From the NCBI GenBank assembly GCA_964621645.1, contig CAZUMH010000121.1, forward strand, positions 1 through 8,160: a stretch of 8,160 nucleotides of DNA. Direction: 5' to 3'. Shown piece after piece: positions 6,537 through 8,160 of the stretch. The notes beneath the pieces were generated by a model. That model was not told the origin of the DNA, ran no database searches, and saw only the letters and a program-made list of their open reading frames with translations. Both the position numbers and the translations under genes were made by a program. Position 1 is the stretch's first letter; each line of letters begins with the position of its first letter. This DNA is from CAZUMH01 sp964621645. Its GTDB lineage: Bacteria; Zhuqueibacterota; QNDG01; JAGLOF01.

Positions 6537-7055
6537 ATGAACCCTGTAGATTACCATCGAAGAACCGTTGAACCGATTCTCTCCAAAGAGCAATTCGAAA
6601 AAATTTCCGATTCCATGGCCGCCCTGGCGACCAAGCTGCGGGTGGAAGCGGTGCTGCTGGTAAGCAGCAGCGGCCGGGTGATTGCCAGTAATATCAGAAC
6701 CGGCTGGAGAGGAGACACCACCCTGCTGTCCACGCTGGCCGCCTCCAGTTTCTCAGCCGCCAACGAGATGGCCCGTATTCTGGGAGAAGGGGAACATTTC
6801 CGCATGGTGCTCCACGAGGGAGCCCAGCATAACATCTTCGTCTCCACCGTGACTCCCCGCTATTTTCTCGTCGTGGTTTTTGAGAAAGGAGTGGCGCTGG
6901 GCATGGTCCGTATTTTCACCAAGAAAAGTGTCGCCGAACTGGCGGTGGTGCTCAATGAAGAAAACGAATCAACAGAGGATTCTAATATCTTCGACGGGAA
7001 CTTTCAAACCCTGCTCGACAATGAACTTGACCGCTCTCTGAAAGATTTCTCCTGA
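6537..7055 (+). CDS. mglB: MglB-like Roadblock/LC7 protein (probable GTPase-activating partner)
   Basis: A 172-residue Roadblock/LC7 protein, probably the activating partner of the GTPase encoded 20 bp downstream. The domain spans about residues 17-140: a first helix, strand AVLLVSSSGRVIAS (38-51), a central helix rich in Ala and Ser (63-82), strands around HEGAQHNIFVS and FLVVVF, and the GMVRI strand before the last helix. The C-terminal tail (141-172) is acidic and ends in a short amphipathic segment (SNIFDGNF...LDRSLKDFS). Myxococcus MglB has a comparable tail (from memory), and tails of this kind contact MglA. Gene order mglB-mglA is also as in Myxococcus. The ATG at 6537 follows a stop codon in the same frame; GGGA at 6525-6528 is a weak ribosome site. 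The family call is strong; MglB as such is inferred from length, tail and neighbour. Confidence 0.88.
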   Translation: MNPVDYHRRTVEPILSKEQFEKISDSMAALATKLRVEAVLLVSSSGRVIASNIRTGWRGDTTLLSTLAASSFSAANEMARILGEGEHFRMVLHEGAQHNIFVSTVTPRYFLVVVFEKGVALGMVRIFTKKSVAELAVVLNEENESTEDSNIFDGNFQTLLDNELDRSLKDFS

Positions 7056-7075
7056 GCGATAAAAGGAATGTTATC

Positions 7076-7681
7076 ATGTTTATAAACAGGATGCTCAACG
7101 AAATACATCTGAAAATAGTCTACTACGGTCCGGGATTGAGCGGTAAAACGGAAAATCTGAAATATATCTATAATCACATCGATCCTTCCCTTAAAGGAGA
7201 ACTCATCTCTCTGAAAACCCATGAGGACCGGACCATTTTCTTTGATTTTCTTCAGCTGGAAGTTGGACGCATCGCCGGGAAAAAACCGAAATTCAACCTT
7301 TACACCGTGCCCGGGCAGGTCAATTACAACCTGTCACGCCGTATTGTGCTTAATGGCGTCGACGGCATCGTCTACGTGGCCGACTCCCAGGAAGCTATGA
7401 TGGACGCCAATCTTGACACCCTGCTCGACCTGGAAAAACATCTCATCCTGAGCGATAAGAGCCTGGAAAATTTTCCCTGGGTTCTGCAATACAACAAGAG
7501 AGACCTGGAAGATATCGAACCGGTGGAAGAAATGAACCGGAGACTCAATCTCTTTCAGGTGCCCCACTTCGAAGCGACCGCCACCACCGGAATGGGTGTG
7601 TTCCCTACCTTGAAGGAGGTCATTAGACAGGTCGTTTCCCAGACCAGGGAAAACCTGGAAAAGCAGCCTATGAGAGCCTGA
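7076..7681 (+). CDS. mglA: MglA-like Ras-family small GTPase
   Basis: A 201-residue small GTPase of the MglA family, which sets cell polarity in gliding and pili-bearing bacteria through GTP-dependent localisation. The P-loop is GPGLSGKT (residues 18-25). Switch 1 contains EDRTIFFDF with R52, equivalent to the intrinsic arginine finger of Myxococcus MglA. The DxxG motif is replaced by TVPGQ (77-81), the MglA hallmark, with T77 and Q81. NKRD (140-143) is the guanine-specificity motif and ATTGMGVF (169-176) takes the place of the SAK loop. Position 26 is Glu where Myxococcus and Thermus MglA have Thr. There is no lipid-anchor signal or membrane segment. AAGGA (7063-7067) lies 8 bases before the ATG, a good ribosome site. 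It is flanked by two Roadblock genes at 20 and 3 bp, clearly one operon. The family is sure; a motility role is not shown, since related GTPases occur in non-gliding bacteria. Confidence 0.95.
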   Translation: MFINRMLNEIHLKIVYYGPGLSGKTENLKYIYNHIDPSLKGELISLKTHEDRTIFFDFLQLEVGRIAGKKPKFNLYTVPGQVNYNLSRRIVLNGVDGIVYVADSQEAMMDANLDTLLDLEKHLILSDKSLENFPWVLQYNKRDLEDIEPVEEMNRRLNLFQVPHFEATATTGMGVFPTLKEVIRQVVSQTRENLEKQPMRA

Positions 7682-7684
7682 AAA

Positions 7685-8056
7685 ATGACCCCCTCGTCAA
7701 TACAGACGACCATAGAGCAGTCCATGAAAGACCTGGGCCTGAGAGAGGAGCGCTGGGACACCATCGTGCTTTTTTCTTCCGAGGGGCTTCCCATGGCTTC
7801 TGCGGGCCGCTCCTCCGCTCTGGATCAGGAACGGCTGCTGGAATTCGCCTTTTCTCTGCTGCAGACGACGGCGCTGCTGGAAGATGAGAGCTCATCCCGG
7901 GAAATCATCATCCGGACTTCCGGCGGGACCAGGATTGTCTTCCGCTTTTTTTCAGCCTGGAACGAGGATTTAATTCTGGCCGCGGTCATCAGCGGACGCA
8001 AGGGGTACCGCCTGGCCCTGAACCGGCTCGTCAGGGCAATCCGCGATCTGGGCTAA
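7685..8056 (+). CDS. Small divergent Roadblock/LC7-like protein
   Basis: A 123-residue protein that fits the Roadblock/LC7 fold but differs clearly from the MglB-like protein in the same operon. It shows a short N-terminal helix, the strand-turn WDTIVLFSSEGLPMAS (24-39), a central helix (about 45-65), strands REIIIRTSGGTRIVFRFF and LILAAVISG, and a final basic helix ending at 123. It has no C-terminal tail. Its start is 3 bp after the GTPase stop with no evident Shine-Dalgarno sequence, so translational coupling is likely; a second in-frame ATG at 7724 (residue 14) is possible but would cut the first helix. By analogy with Myxococcus, where a second Roadblock protein (MglC) partners MglB, it may form a heterodimer with the MglB-like protein or serve as another regulator of the GTPase. 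Fold assignment is fairly good; the exact role is inference. Confidence 0.75.
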   Translation: MTPSSIQTTIEQSMKDLGLREERWDTIVLFSSEGLPMASAGRSSALDQERLLEFAFSLLQTTALLEDESSSREIIIRTSGGTRIVFRFFSAWNEDLILAAVISGRKGYRLALNRLVRAIRDLG

Positions 8057-8069
8057 ACCCATCCCCTGA

Positions 8070-8125
8070 AAGTATTCTTCCCCTTCCCAAATTCTGAAAT
8101 CTCTTCTTGTGACAAGAGAATACTT
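8070..8125. other. Interrupted inverted repeat after the operon
   Basis: AAGTATTCT (8070-8078) and AGAATACTT (8117-8125) are perfectly complementary over 9 bp. Between them, TCTTG (8105-8109) and CAAGA (8113-8117) form a small nested hairpin with a TGA loop. It begins 13 bases after the stop of the last gene. No T tract follows, so it is not a standard terminator. It may be another REP-like element or an operator for a gene beyond the window. I see nothing else in 8057-8160. Confidence 0.35.
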
Positions 8126-8160
8126 GCACCTTTGCTCCGTCGTTCCTATCTTTCACTATT

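Noticed and set aside
8124..8152. A promoter with TTGCAC and TATCTT at the end of the window
   Set aside because: Only three of six matches in the -35 box, and no downstream gene is visible to support it.

Overview
The window carries six protein-coding genes, all on the + strand, and three intergenic stretches that are unusually rich in palindromes. The gene content suggests an uncultured or little-studied lineage of the Fibrobacteres-Chlorobi-Bacteroidetes superphylum or a neighbour. The evidence is a secreted protein joining a Bacteroidetes-style carboxypeptidase-regulatory-like module to a GWxTD-type domain, and an MglB/MglA polarity-type GTPase cluster. No gene fixes the phylum. The coding DNA is fairly GC-rich by eye, and the intergenic DNA is clearly more AT-rich.

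Layout. Positions 1-265 hold the first copy of a ~59-bp dispersed repeat (hairpin, terminator-like hairpin, T-rich tail), a different long palindrome, and a promoter with a perfect TTGACA -35 box and an AGGAGG ribosome site. Next is the large secreted protein gene (266-2884). Its stop codon lies inside a hairpin that begins a cluster of four palindromes and a terminator-like structure (2881-3024). The last part of that cluster is the second copy of the ~59-bp repeat in the same orientation, so this gene is bracketed by direct repeats. priA (3128-5572) follows with no Shine-Dalgarno sequence and a -10-like box six bases before its ATG. A structured 213-bp spacer then leads to a tight four-gene group (5786-8056): calcineurin-like phosphoesterase, MglB-like Roadblock/LC7 protein, MglA-like Ras-family GTPase and a second, divergent small Roadblock protein. 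The last 104 bp hold an interrupted inverted repeat and no gene.

How the genes may work together. The MglB-like and MglA-like proteins probably form a GTPase switch with its activating protein, as in Myxococcus and Thermus. The small Roadblock protein starts 3 bp after the GTPase stop and is probably a third partner. The phosphoesterase has a complete metal site but an unknown substrate; spacing suggests it shares the transcript. PriA (replication restart) and the secreted GWxTD protein look like independent units. The four-gene switch module and the direct repeats around the secreted protein gene are the points most worth following up.
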